Positions 26,043 to 38,100 of a stretch of 64,000 nt of DNA are shown here, piece after piece. The position numbers were made by a program, and so were the translations under genes. The stretch spans positions 186,001 through 250,000 of the forward strand of contig NW_019028989.1 of assembly GCF_002105155.1 (NCBI RefSeq), in the 5' to 3' direction. Below the pieces are notes generated by a model. The model made no database searches and was not told where the DNA came from. It worked only from the letters and a program-made list of their open reading frames with translations. Every line of letters begins with the position of its first letter. The first letter of the stretch is position 1. This DNA comes from Lobosporangium transversale. Lineage: Eukaryota > Mortierellomycota > Mortierellomycetes > Mortierellales > Mortierellaceae.

Positions 26043-28876
26043 TTAACGTGGTGCCAAAGGAGGTAAAGTAGGCAAGCCTTCGTGTAAAGAAACTTGTGAA
26101 TGAGTATGAGCACCATGACTATGGTGAGGATGAGCATGAGAATGAGAATGAGACGTCTGGTTATAGTTATGGCCATGGCTATGGCTATGGCTATGGTTAT
26201 GGCTGTGGCTGTGGCTGTGGCTGTGGCTGTGGCTTGGATGCGGGTATTGCTTTCCATACAAGTCATGGCCAACTACGGGAGCTGGGAGAGTCATTGGAGT
26301 AGGTGGGGGTAAAGAAGTCCCCTGAAATGGGCCGTGATGGGGCGATGTCATGGGACTCGACGGGTTCGTGACAGTACCAATCGATGGAAGTACGATTCCA
26401 GACCCCTGTGGATGGTGGTGAGGAGGATACTGTGCATGCTGATGCTGCTGAGAAGCATACTGTTGTTGAGGATGGCTATGTCCAGCAGGAGCAGGATAGG
26501 GCGAGGTATAGGGAGAAGTCGTCGCAGAAGGTGTTCCAGAAGAGGGTGCCGAAGAGATGGATGAGTGCGTCGAATGCGCAGAATGCTTCCGGCTCTTGTC
26601 GGATCCAGCCCCAGTGGTAGCGACCATTGGCAGCGCAGGCAACTGCGAGCTATAGTTGCCAGCATGGCCGCTACCACCACTACCGGTTTTTTGATCGCGA
26701 GCAGCCAAAGTTTCTGATGGCAAAAGCGATCGGTTGCCGCTACTACCAAAAGACGAACTTGATGCTCCTGTCCCAGAGACTGATACCGTTGCCGCTGCTG
26801 CTGCCGCGGCGGCGGCGGCGGCAGCGGCAGCAGCAGCAGCAGCAGCAGAAACTGCGGCTGAATGATGATGACTAGCAGGCACTGTAGGAAGAGCACTTGC
26901 TAAAGCATTGGAGTTGACAGATGTCTGTGGGTGAGGAGCCATGGGCGCTAGAGGTGGCGAAGAACAGGGACTGGACATTGGTGATGGCCCGACATGAATG
27001 TCATTGAAAGACTTTATGCCAGTGAAAGGATGTGGCAGGAGTCTAGGACGAGGACTCGACGAAGGCGAGACTTTTGATGCCTGACTCTTGGGCAAGATAG
27101 GATGAAGATGTCCGCTTGTCGACACTGGTCTCTTGGTCGCAGCACTGCTTGATGATGAATGCTGTTCAGGAGGGCTGTTGGAGACAGAGCCAGGAACAGA
27201 CGATAACGTGACATTTGAGCCAAATTGTGTGTGTGACTGCGTAGATGAACCCATTGGAGCCAAGCTTGGAATGGTTCCTTGACCAGGTCCTGGGATGATG
27301 GGTGGGGTGCTTATTCCGCTAGCAGATGTGGCGCTTCCACGTGCAGCCGGCTGTGGATGCTGCGGATTGGTGTGAGAAGGACCAGAATGTGGGCCATTTG
27401 GGCCATTACGACGCATCTGCGAACCCTGGTAGAAGAAACGCAGGGCAGCATTCTCTGATCTCAGTGAATGATTCTCAGTATGAAGTGCCTGAATTAACAC
27501 CATAAACGTTTTTAATATTAATTAATATTAATAAAAAAAAATAAATAAATAAAAAAAAAAAGGTGTCAGCTGGGGGAGAGTTTCTTGGGCGGTGTGACAA
27601 GGATGAAAAATGTGTGACAAGTCAAGATACATACCCGAAGATGCTCCAATGCTAATCGAAGGATTGTACCCTTGTTAAGCTTGGCAGTCGAAGAGCAATT
27701 GGGCAAGATCTCGGCGATTTGTAAGATAGTCGAGTTGAGTGTATCACGTCGACGACGTTCAACATGGTTATGGTTTTCTCGTCGACGGCGAATCATTTCG
27801 AGGGCGGTACGACTATCGAGACTATTCCTGTTGAGGATGTTGAGGCCGTTAATCTTGTATGCAGACTGACGCGTCTTGCCTGTGGATGTCGTTGCTGTAC
27901 CAGAGCTAGAGGTGTTGACCGATGTCGAGGATTTGCTGCTAGGCGAGCTGTCCTTGGAGACATTCATGTCAGAGGACTGGGCACCGGAACGAGTGAGACA
28001 GATGGGTTGAGGACTCGTGGGTCTTGAGGGTAGTAGAGGTCTAAGGGTAGGCCGTGGTTTAATATTAACTAGCGGGGCTTGCACAGCTGTCGCTGTTTTG
28101 TTGTTGGATGAAGATGGAGAGGAAGAGGAGGATGGTGAGGATTGGACTTGCGAATGAGACGTGTGCTGTTGATGCTGATAATGCTGTTGAGACGCTTGGG
28201 CTTGTTGAGGTTGTGACGAAAGGTAGTGTGGTTGATATCCCAGAGTTGAAATGTGTGAATGGCGAGAAGTGGAAGGAAGAGAGCAAGAAGAAGAAGATGC
28301 AGAAGAGGAAGGTGGATCTATCATGTCCTGATCAGGATTGTCCTCCTTTATTGTCACGCCTTCCATGTTGACGTCCTCGCTCTCACTATTACAGGCGCTG
28401 TTGTACGCGGTATTGTAGGCAGAATGATAGGTACTCTGATAGCCAGGATGGTCGTCATCATCGTCATCCTCGATTTCGTCATCTTCATCCTCATCATCGT
28501 CATCGAGCATCCGTCTATGGCTTCTGTAGTGCTGATGGTCATAAGGAGAGGGTTGGTAATGGCTAGAGTCCATACTGGAGTCCTTTGACTCTGGTTTGAC
28601 AGAGATGTGAAAACCTCGAGGAAGCAGAGGCTGATGTTGAGACTGGTGTTGCTGGTGATATGCCGGGTCATTTGAGGACTGTTGATAAGAATGCGATTGA
28701 TCGTATGGAGAATTGTGCAACGACTGTTGCTTCGGTTGGCTATCATATGGGCGTTGCTCGCTCAAGGCCATGGTTACAGACATTTTCAAATTAGATGTTG
28801 TTGAGGACTTTGGATTGGGTAAGGTTGACGCCAGGTCTGATGAAGTAGAGTGATATACTACTGTTGAGCTTGGCAT
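26043..28876 (-). CDS. bHLH-leucine zipper transcription factor, Rtg3/USF-like
   Basis: Two exons (27635-28876, 26043-27488) join in phase 0 to 895 residues. The basic region and helix 1 read ENHNHVERRRRDTLNSTI. This has the His-Glu-Arg triad that contacts CANNTG E-boxes. After the loop, LNKGTILRLALEHLR forms helix 2. The heptad continues across the intron as ALHTENHSLRSENAALRFF, a short zipper, so the intron sits exactly between helix 2 and zipper. This HNHVERRRRD wording is shared by Rtg3 and USF/MITF-type factors. Flanks are disordered: His/Gln/Ser-rich N-terminus with an Asp/Glu block, a poly-Ala run of about 18, and a His-Ser repeat near the C-terminus. It is probably a nuclear E-box activator. 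Targets cannot be told from sequence. Confidence 0.88.
26160..26232. repeat. In-frame hexanucleotide repeat encoding His-Ser
   Basis: TGGCTA/TGGCTG units repeat about ten times inside the bHLH CDS and give alternating His-Ser on the coding strand. Confidence 0.85.
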
Positions 28877-29406
28877 TCAAGTAAAATAGGGGTAATCTTC
28901 ACGCCAAGGAAGTCCAGGCAGTAAGACAATGGGTAAAGCAAACTCAATTGGCAGACAACACGATACCAAAAAAAAAAAAAAAAAGAGAAGCACAAGGGGG
29001 TATAAAAAAAAATAAAAAAAAAGGATAGATGAGGAGATTATATTAAACTGGAGTTTTTTTTTGTATTTGGATAATCAGATGCAAAGCAAGAGAAAATGCA
29101 AATGATATCCGAGAAGGGAAAAGAAGTCCACTTGTTTGCTTAGTTGATTATTTTTTAGCTGGGTGGATTTGCTTCCCTTTTGAGGAATTGATTGGGAACA
29201 CAAGGTCGACGCAGGCAAACAAAACAAAGTTGTATTTGAAGTATGGCAGCAAAGTAGACAAGAAGAGGGGGAGAATTTCTTTTTTCCTTTGTTTGCGCGT
29301 GGAATGCAGAACTGTAGAAGCAATGTACTGTGGCTATGATATCAATCACCACTTTTTTCTTTTTCTTTTTCTTTTTTTTTTTTTTTTTTTTTTTTTGTTT
29401 GTTGTT

Positions 29407-29438
<32 letters not shown>

Positions 29439-32400
29439 GATGCAAAAGAACAAGAATATACACAAGCACAGGAGGAGATTGAGTAGTTTTAGAGCAATGA
29501 GAACAGGGTTAAACAGGTGTTTACTGATAAAATGAATGTGGGGGAAGGAAAGAAGTGTGGGAGAGGGTGAACAAATGTTACAAGTATAAAATGAACTGAG
29601 GTCGAATGAAATGAAATGAAACGAAACGAAACGAAATGAAATGAAATAAGATTGGGAATGAGAGAAAGAAGAGGAAGAAAAAGAAGAAGAAGAAGAAGAA
29701 AGGGAGGCAAGTCTAGCAGAGAGAAAATATGTGAAAAATAAACAAATAAGAACGACAACGGCAACGGCAATGGCAACGACGACGAATGGGCAATAAAATA
29801 ATCTTTATTCTAATGTATTCAATATTGACTCTGCTTCGTAATATTTTAATTGAATAGATTCAATGCTGGAATAAAAAATAGAGAAAAAAAAAAAAAAAAA
29901 AAAAAAAAGAACGCACAAGCAACTTTTTCTTTCCCCGACACATCTGTAATGTCTCTCCCTCCACTACCCACACTGCATGCAATACTCTTGGGTAATAAAA
30001 TAGAATGCCACGCTCTGTCTTCTGTTATGTATTCACTCTGCTGAAAAATCTTCTCACTAATAATAAAACCAAATCAAAAAAAAAACGTGCCTTGCCTTGG
30101 CTGCCGTTGAAAAGGCTAGAAAAGGGGAAAAAAAAAAAAAAAAAAAAAAAAATCTCAAGGGGCTTGATTGATAGAGTTGAATCAAATCTACACCCAGACT
30201 GTCTGATTGAATACAATAAATATAATATTTATACACATATAATATATCTTATTACAACATCTTTTTAAAAAAGAAAATTATGACATGATATGATGCGACT
30301 GGTACAAACACCTGGTGTGCCTCAGATTTCACAATGGTCTATCCAGTCTCAAACAAGCAAATCAAGGGTTGTAGTAGGATCCAAAATATAAAAAAAAAGA
30401 ACCATTCTCACACGTCCAGATACACTAACACATTGTCTCTGTCAGTCACTTCATCTGATAAATGAGTGAGTGAGTGTGCGTTTTTCCTGAACAACTTGAC
30501 CCGGTTGGCTGAATCTTAAGCCCATGGTCCAAGTGGCTCTGTACCACGACAGCAATTGTTCGCTCCTCATTGGCTGGGACAGAGGAAGTTGAAGTGACCT
30601 GGGCCTTTAACTTACTGAGCCGGCTACCAATTCCGCGCTCTCTTTCTCTCTTTTATATATATATAAAAATATATAATTTTATTGTTCCTCTTGCTGTGTC
30701 TTTTTATTTTCCGTCATAGACTATCTATCCTTAATGTCTGATCTCTCATATGCAGCAATGAATCCCAAAACAAAACCTTCTATGGGCGCGTCATGTCCAA
30801 GGTATGCTTGCGAATGACTGTAATTGTAGATGATAATCAACGTTTGCGAGTAAGCAAATAAGCATGTGCTTTTAGAAACCAAGCACAGTTATCTCCGTAA
30901 TAGATAAATTAAAGAAAATGGCAATTAGACACTTATTCCCTTAATAAGACCCCTCTCCCACGATTTGTCTTTCAGATGCCGCTATGCAATCACGTCGAAT
31001 CGGATAATGCGTTTTTACCCTAGTCGGCGTAAAGAAGATTGGAATATAGATCCCCGACCTCAGAGTTCATGTTGAATGGTCAAAAAAAGATTTAAGGAGA
31101 GATGGAGGGTCAAAGACTAGTTGAATATCTCAACCGAAGTCCCTTGCTGCCCCATGCAATAAAAGGAGCCGTAAATATGCGTACTACAGCGAGGTAATGA
31201 ACGATCCAAGGGTACTTGTGTAGTTTTTAGTATATATTTATTCTCACGATGGTGAGACTTCTTCTCTTCTTCGTCTCCTTCTCCTTCTTCTCAACGTTCC
31301 TATTGTGCAGCGTCTGCATGATTACTTTTTTCTTTTCTTTTCTTTTCTTTTCTTTTCTTTTCTTTTCTTTTTTTATTTCTCTTTACAAAAGAAGGTTGCC
31401 GAACAGACCAGAAGGCAGCGTTACACCATTTTTTTATACATGTAAAGAAAATAAAAAGCACGCAAGGCAGGACATAAAATGAGAAAGTAAAAAAAAAAAA
31501 TAATGCATGGAAGAAAGAGGAAAAAGAAATAAAATAGAATAAAATAAAATAAATAAATGATCGCATTAGTTGAAGAGCACCGTGCGAAAGTGATCTGCAT
31601 GGTCTTTCTCTTGAAAAGGTTGATTAGATAACGATTCTAGATCAAGAGTGACCAAACAAACATTAACGTCCTGAGAACTCTTTCTTCACGCCAAGTCTCT
31701 TTTTTATTTTATTTTTTATTTTTTTTATGTTTCTTATTAGTTGAATTCTTTGCACTTGAAATGGTTGCATCCTGCTTATAAACCTTCATGCTCCTATTCT
31801 TCCACTAGATGTATATATATGTATATTTATATATTTGATCATCTCATTTTACCACGGCTCTTCTTTTTCAGCATATAAATTTATATATTTGTATGATGGC
31901 TAAAACTGCGAGCGCTTTTCTAATAGTGGAATATAATGATACATGGGGGTGAGGAGCATAACAAGTCGGCGATATAAATAAAGACTTTTTTCTTTTCATG
32001 TATTGGCTAATATTGATCTGGAAACGATTTTCTTTTTCTTTTTATGAACACCGCCTCGTCAAAGACCGCGAGACAATCAGGACATGTTTCCTCAATGCTG
32101 TCGTCTCAACCGTGCTGACTTTTTGTTGTTCACCTCCAGCGCATGATCCGTCGTCCCAGCAGGCAGTTGAACACAGAGTTTTTTTTTTTTTTTTTTTTTT
32201 TCTTCCCACGAAGAGCAAATAGAAAAAAGATATTTATATATATATATTATATAAATGTATTCAAGTATATTGATTCAAAAAGAGAAAAAAGCCGTTTTAT
32301 TTGTTTTTACATTGAAAAATAGATGAGGGACTGTCGTCATTCTCCAAAGTAAACTCTCATTCAAACAGAGTTTTGGGCAATCCAATCTGTGCTCTCTTTA

Positions 32401-32745
32401 CTTTCCCACCCTCCCCATCGTGGAAAAAATAAATGATCCCCAAGAAGTCAGTTGGTTCATTAATCAAACTGTTGTCGTGATCATTAAGTTAATCGATCGA
32501 CTGGAGCAGAGAGAATCTCTTCGTATACGCGCGCAATTGAGAGGACAAAGCACGCTATTAACAACATCAACAGTGACAATAAAGAAACCATTTCATCTCT
32601 TTATTGCGCATTTATATTTGTAAAACGGCTAGAGCCTCAATTTTTTTTTTTTTCCCGCTCTTCAGAACATGGTATATACTGAAATATATATTTATACATA
32701 CAACATTACTATTTTTCGATATCCGCATCATTGGGGGTACTTACC

Positions 32746-32776
<31 letters not shown>

Positions 32777-33550
32777 TAAGCAAGTGCCTGAGCAGATTGT
32801 GAGTTTGATGATGAGCCATGTAAAGAGATGTTGAATATCTACTCTACCCATCCCTTACATACACCTTTTGATAAACATTGTACAAATATATTACACATAA
32901 TGCAACGAAATGGTTGCATAATTGTCCATGTTTATGTGTTCTGTTTGCTTGGATATCGTTGCATCTTTGTTTTCTTGCTGTGAGCATCGCTCGTGCCACT
33001 CAACGTTTATTTGGCCACCTTTCCCCTGAAGAATTTTGCTTTAACCAAATTATAAATTACGAATGTGTCACAAGAAAGCAAGCTTTGTCTATCTATTTTG
33101 TTCCTCCCTTAACCACACTTTCTGGATACACTTTTTTTTTTTTTTTTTTTTTTATTTTTTTATTTTTTTTTTTTTTTCAATGCACATGCAAATAAATAAA
33201 AAGGGTCTCTGTGCTCTGGAGTCTAGGTTCCCTGCACTTGTTGACACTAAATGTGTAAACATTCTTATCTCTCATTTTGGTACAGTGCTACAGGTTTGGT
33301 TTATTGACTTTGCATGTACAGAAAGGACCAGTTCAGGCGCTTGAACACTCTTTTTTTTTTTTTTTTTTGCTATGTATGACCTAGACTGATTTTATTCAAG
33401 TTTGCGCACTATATCCTGTAACAGTTTGCCTTTCTCGAAGTGGAAGTCGCATTATGCTCGCATCAATCGCAAAGGAGCCCAATTTTCTTCGTACGTCCAT
33501 CATCTCGTTATTATTCTGTCTAGACAATTCAGTAACAGCTTCCTTTCGCT
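28877..33550. other. 4.7-kb gene-poor stretch 5' of the bHLH gene
   Basis: No recognisable coding family. It includes (TTG)n at about 29406-29440, (TTTTC)n at about 31330-31371, a GAAATGAAAC-like repeat near 29605-29645 and many A/T runs. It presumably holds the bHLH promoter and leader. Confidence 0.5.
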
Positions 33551-34532
33551 CTATTCATTTTCTTTCCTTCTCTTTAGCTCTCGCGACCTAAAATTGTCAT
33601 AGCAAAGATAATGAGAAGAGGCCTTCGAGGGGCTGTCCAAGGTGGTCATTGATATGGATCGTATCTTGGGCCTGCTCGAGCTGGGTACGTGCAGGTGCAG
33701 TATTGCCTTTGACATTGAATCCATTGCGGACTCTCTCTGCAAGGAGCCCTTTGTTTTTTCATGATCAGGACATGTGCAAGATAGAAGAACGGCGTTGTCT
33801 ATATCTACAGTGACGGAGTACTCTTTCCATGGCGTAAAAAATGATTTGACCATCAAAGCAAGCGTTGTTGCGGCATGGGGTTTCACGAAGTGCGACTCTG
33901 TATCTGGATGGGTCATACCGAATTGAAGAACCACTAACAAGGGCTCACAAACACTTTGCGAAAAGGTACAACAACCCTTTCTCACACTGATAGATATTAA
34001 TATGTATATATCTAAGAAACAAAATATAGCTGACATGACATTTCTCTCCTTGATATTGTAGACCCAACCCCCAAAAGACAAAGGTGTTTTACCTGCTGAT
34101 GCACCAAGTTGCATTGACTGTAAAATCCCGGCCATTGAAAGAAAGCCTCATCCGTATGGGGAAAACTCTGGGGAATTCACGAAGGTTAGCTCCACTACCA
34201 TCGTTTGAGGATCCCTCCATATGATTGTCCGAGCTCGACCTAATCCTTATTCTCTGGAAAACAGCGCGTCCAAAGCTGAGCTGACTGTCTGAAGAAGAGC
34301 CTAGGTTCTTTATCAGCAAGATAGTTACCGACACTGGAGGCTTTAACGCAGAGCAATACCCAAGGCCCAAAGCATTCAAAGCCAAGACTTTTACGATGTC
34401 TCTATCAGAAATGAGAGACCATTTTTCGAGCCATTCAGGATGATAGCTTTGAACCAAGTGCATACACGAAGAATGGCTATGCCTTGTGAGGATCGATTCG
34501 AACCGATGCCCTCCTTCTTCAATTGCTGGCAT
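33551..34532 (-). CDS. SWIM-type zinc-binding protein fragment (possibly degraded)
   Basis: Two exons (34093-34532, 33551-33986) separated by a 106-base GTAAAA...CAG intron give 291 residues in phase. Exon 2 has KEYSVTVDIDNAVLLSCTCP followed by DHEKTKG: the first half (C-x-C) of a SWIM domain, found in MULE transposases and fungal DNA/protein-binding proteins. The expected downstream C-x-H is absent in this frame, and the next codon frame over stays open to a stop at 33598. That suggests a frameshift or recent decay near 33740-33750. The N-terminal 146 residues (HPEWLEKW, DRDIVKVLALNALGL) are not recognised. The ATG lies 5 bases from the ATG of the opposite-strand nuclease relic, so the 5' end may be truncated. 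Confidence 0.5.
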
Positions 34533-35584
34533 TTAAGATGAGCGAGCCCAATGCAGTGAAGTATCAACGATTACCTGAGAACAAACTATCCCCTCGAATC
34601 ACCTCTTCAGTTGGAATCAGGAACATAATCAAGACCAGTGATGATGTTCACCGGCTTTGGGGATGTCAACTAGAAACTATCAAGCTTTTGGGCCTCGACC
34701 TCGGACAAGTATCTGTGGTTGGTGCCAGTGCTTTGTTGCCAAGTCATGGAAGCTTCATTGGTATAGCCGTACGACCCAAGTTCTACAATCTGGCTATCAA
34801 GCAAAAGACGGTGTATCAACCCACATTTAATCATCGAAACTGAAGGGAAAGGAGAGAAGCACCAGTCATTGATGGTTCTACAAAAACCATCAGTCATACT
34901 GAGAGCAGTCTACTACCTCTCTGTGGCAATGCTGCAAGCATCAAAGAGTACATCGACAAGCTTGTAGGAGCGGAGACACACCTCAGTTCCTTCTATAAGG
35001 GAAGAGCCATCAAAAGGCATCGGTGGAACGCGAAGAGGGCCCGAGATGAAGAATACGTTCAGATCGCCAATCGTTTGCTCAACATGGTGGGTGGATCAGT
35101 TGGGGTGAAAAGAAAAGAGAGCGACAAGGTTGTGATTGCTGTAGGTCTGGGGAAGTTTCCTTCCAATGCCAGGCTTTCTTCCTATACATGAGTCGTTCCA
35201 ATTTTACTTCATTCAAACAGTAAGTTTATTTTATTTTATTTTTTATTTTCTTAACGATAATAATACATCCACACTTCTAGGCCAGATCCTCTTGGATACA
35301 TTGTTGTCGGTGTGAACGAATATTATACTTTTAAGAAGTACCCAAGCTGCGAAGGATTTGTAGGGCAAGTTGACATCCATCTACTCTATTGTTCCAAGCG
35401 CAAGACATTTATGCACAGAGCTGTGATGGCTGGCCACAACATAGCCAACGTCGTCCGCGGTCATCTAATTCACCAACAGCAACCCCTCTACCTTCAGCCG
35501 ATAGACAAGAAAGAATTGAGCACATCCATGGATGAAAGACAGTTGTTCAGTACGCGCCAAACGTCAAGCACCATTCGAGGCTGA
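34523..35584 (+). pseudogene. Decayed Fanzor/TnpB-like RuvC nuclease
   Basis: Reads as the C-terminal RuvC half of a TnpB-related (Fanzor-like) RNA-guided nuclease. From ATG 34538: IKLLGLDLGQVSVVGASALL has the RuvC-I Asp (codon 34697), and QKTVYQPTF follows. In-frame TGA 34841-34843 interrupts it. The frame resumes with KRHRWNAKRARDEEYVQIANRLL and DKVVIAVGLGKFPSNARLSS. A +1 slip near 35185 and a possible intron (about 35220-35280, ending CTTCTAG) follow, with another slip near 35288. The last part has GYIVVGVNEYYTFKKYPSC, then YCSKRKTFMHRAVMAGHNI, i.e. zinc ribbon plus RuvC-III. Three key residues are gone: a Cys is Tyr (KKYPSC), the second CxxC is CSKR, and RuvC-III HRD is HRA. Fanzor proteins are eukaryotic transposon-encoded nucleases. 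The family call is from motifs only; no alignment was run. Confidence 0.68.
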
Positions 35585-35952
35585 AGAGGGATCAAGAAAT
35601 TGCAAAAAAACCCACTGATAGTTCTTAGATTAATGTAGTCTAGAAAATATGTATGTTCGCGAACACAGCCACGTCTGAGACGTTTGTGTGCTGTACCATC
35701 AACACATTCACACATACACATACACGCATTCTCTGGCTTGTTAATTGGCTGTACTTCTACCGTGGCTGTGAGGGTGGGGTAAACAGCCCTCAACTATTCA
35801 TCCATCTCATCCATACGGGTGCGGACTTTCGGCCACTGTCCAGAAGTCCTCTGATTCTGGAAATACTCACTGTCGCTCATCTGATGCCTTACAGGTGCAG
35901 GAAGAGAAAGAAGTCATTTATCTTTATTACTTTTATTCTGTGCTGAATTGCC

Positions 35953-35984
<32 letters not shown>

Positions 35985-36167
35985 CAAAAGACTAACTGAA
36001 TATTTTTATTGTCCTTGTCATCTGGCTGGCTCCGATTTTTGAATAATTCTCGGCGGCCAAATTCAGCCACTGATTCAATACTCAAATTCCATTCAATGTG
36101 GTGCTTTTTCAGGGACCAATTCAATCAATATATTTTTACAATATGTTCATGACCAAATGACGAAGGG

Positions 36168-36198
<31 letters not shown>

Positions 36199-36584
36199 GG
36201 AAACAAGTATAAAATTACATACTGTATTTTTACGTTTGTTAGCTGGAATGGTGCATAGATCGATATACGAATCAAGTTGAAATAGGTTAAAGAACGGAAG
36301 CATTCCCGAGCGGTTTGTTATTCTATTCTGTCTTTTCCCTAGTCCCGCGAAGCATTCTTTCTTTCTTTCTTTCTTTCTTTTTTTCTTTCTATCAATTATA
36401 TATACATTTGTATCTGCAATAGCAATTAAACTGTTCAGGTGATTTATTTAGCTTCAATTCCTTTTGTGAATCCCGACCATAGTGTATCCCTTGCCCTTGA
36501 TGTAACAAGAAACGGTATTTCACTCGTTCCTGTCCAGCACATGATTTGTGTGTCGGCTGCAATTTCGCCGATTGGCTGCAAATC

Positions 36585-36615
<31 letters not shown>

Positions 36616-36672
36616 GACCAACAAAGGTTAAAATAAAAAATAAAACAAGCAACTTTTGTCACAAACCTTGCG

Positions 36673-36708
<36 letters not shown>

Positions 36709-36836
36709 CGATGCTATATTGATGATAATGCATTCATTCATGTCTATATCTATGTTTATGTCCATATCCATGGCCAAGTCTATATTAGTTATATCTATAT
36801 CTATTGTCTATATGAATATCCGTATCCGAAGGAATC
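35585..36836. other. Spacer between the nuclease relic and the thioesterase 3' end
   Basis: Contains T-runs of about 29 (near 35956) and 26 (near 36172), a (TTTC)n tract at about 36354-36387 and A- and T-runs around 36590-36705. No recognised gene. A minus-strand open segment at 36444-36662 matched nothing I know. Confidence 0.45.
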
Positions 36837-37252
36837 TTAAAGCCCCAAAGAATTCTTTACGTATTTGGCAACCATGATGGCTGGGTTCTTAGGTGAGATA
36901 TAAAGTGCTGTGCATTCAACCAAAGTGTTGCCATGCAGATCATGAATGCTTGCATTCGTATACGCCTTTCGACCCTCTGTCTTTTCAAATTCAGCTGTAA
37001 CCATCACAAACTGATCTGCCTTGACAGGTTTGCGATAATTGATGTTCAAATTAGCTGTGAAGGCAATGTGTAAAGGAAGATTTGGTAGTGCCTAATTTTT
37101 TTTTTAAAAGAGAGGGGACGGTGAAGCAGCCGATTAGTTGTTGAAATTTTTTTTTTTTTTTTTTGATATTTTTCTCTTTTGATGTTATACTCAGATGAAC
37201 TTACCACCATACCGGTTGCCTCATCTACAAAGAGTAAAAAAAAAACATTGTT

Positions 37253-37287
<35 letters not shown>

Positions 37288-38100
37288 CACAAAGTAACGT
37301 TCTGATCAGCCGATGGTGATCGATCGGCAAACGACTGTATGAAGCACATTACCGAGAAGTGTGGCCAAAAGTCCGCCGTGGATTATCTGGTCGTGTCCAC
37401 AAAGACTGCGCCCTAGATGCATGAAGAGTACAATGGCCTTCTTATCCTTTCTCTCGAATTTTAGAGGATGAACACTCAACATGTTCTCTCCACGAAGAGT
37501 CCCAGCTGTCAGATGGTGAGGCTTTGTTGCTTTGGTCAAATACCAATACGGCTCTGCCTCCTTCCATTCACCCAATTTAGCCTTTGATTTATATTCCTTC
37601 ACAAGGTCCAACTCCTCCATTTGTTGTTCCAACAAAACGGATTTCTTGATCTCCTTTGCCTTTTCAGGACTAGGCTTGCCATTCGAAGGGTAGGCTTCGT
37701 CCGGCTCCTCTGTACCCAAGATCGTAGGCTGGATCTTGCCGATAGGCAAGCTACTGAATCCACCCACACTGTTGGGTTCATATTTGGCATAAGCAAGAGC
37801 GCCTGCAGCTGCCGAGACTGAAATAAGCGATAGCCGGCGAAACCATGCTGACAGGCCTCCCCCTGCCTGATGTGCTCTGGACTTTGGAGTATCAGCTGAT
37901 GGAGAAGACTGGGCTGGTGATGGTGATGACGGTGATGTCGGAGCAGTGCTGGTACTACTAGTCGAGTATAAACCGTATCTGTTTTTGGCCCAGCTTTGTG
38001 GATGCGGGCTGATCCATTCCCGGCTCAATCTGCCGGGGTGTGTTCGCAAGGATTGTGAGAGAACCCTTTGAAGGGCCCCAGTACGTGGTTGAAACATCAT
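36837..38100 (-). CDS. Mitochondrial hotdog-fold thioesterase-like protein (4HBT superfamily)
   Basis: Three exons (37353-38100, 37205-37224, 36837-37091) give 340 residues. The N-terminus (MMFQPRTGALQRVLSQSLRT) is a basic amphipathic mitochondrial presequence, followed by Ser/Thr/Pro linker and one hydrophobic segment (LSLISVSAAAGALAYAKY). The hotdog domain starts about residue 190. CGHDQIIHGGLLATLLDEAT carries the usual His-Gly-Gly...Asp-Glu-Ala active-site helix. ANLNINYRKPVKADQFVMV and ALYISPKNP follow. Family members hydrolyse acyl-CoA; fungal mitochondrial relatives (Fmp10/UPF0644-like) are poorly characterised. The middle exon is only 20 bases and encodes DEATGMV, right at the active-site helix. 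It is divergent from the EF-Ts gene. Confidence 0.88.

Noticed and set aside
26096-26312. Plus-strand frames encoding GYGYGYG / AMAMAM repeats
   Set aside because: Antisense translation of the His-Ser hexanucleotide repeat in the bHLH gene.
29341-29450. Poly-Phe and poly-Gln frames
   Set aside because: Products of a T-run plus (TTG)n; not in any gene context.
34480-34520. GGTTCGAATCGATCC on the minus strand looks like a tRNA B box
   Set aside because: No matching A box or acceptor stem at the right distance, and it lies inside the coding exon of the SWIM-type gene.
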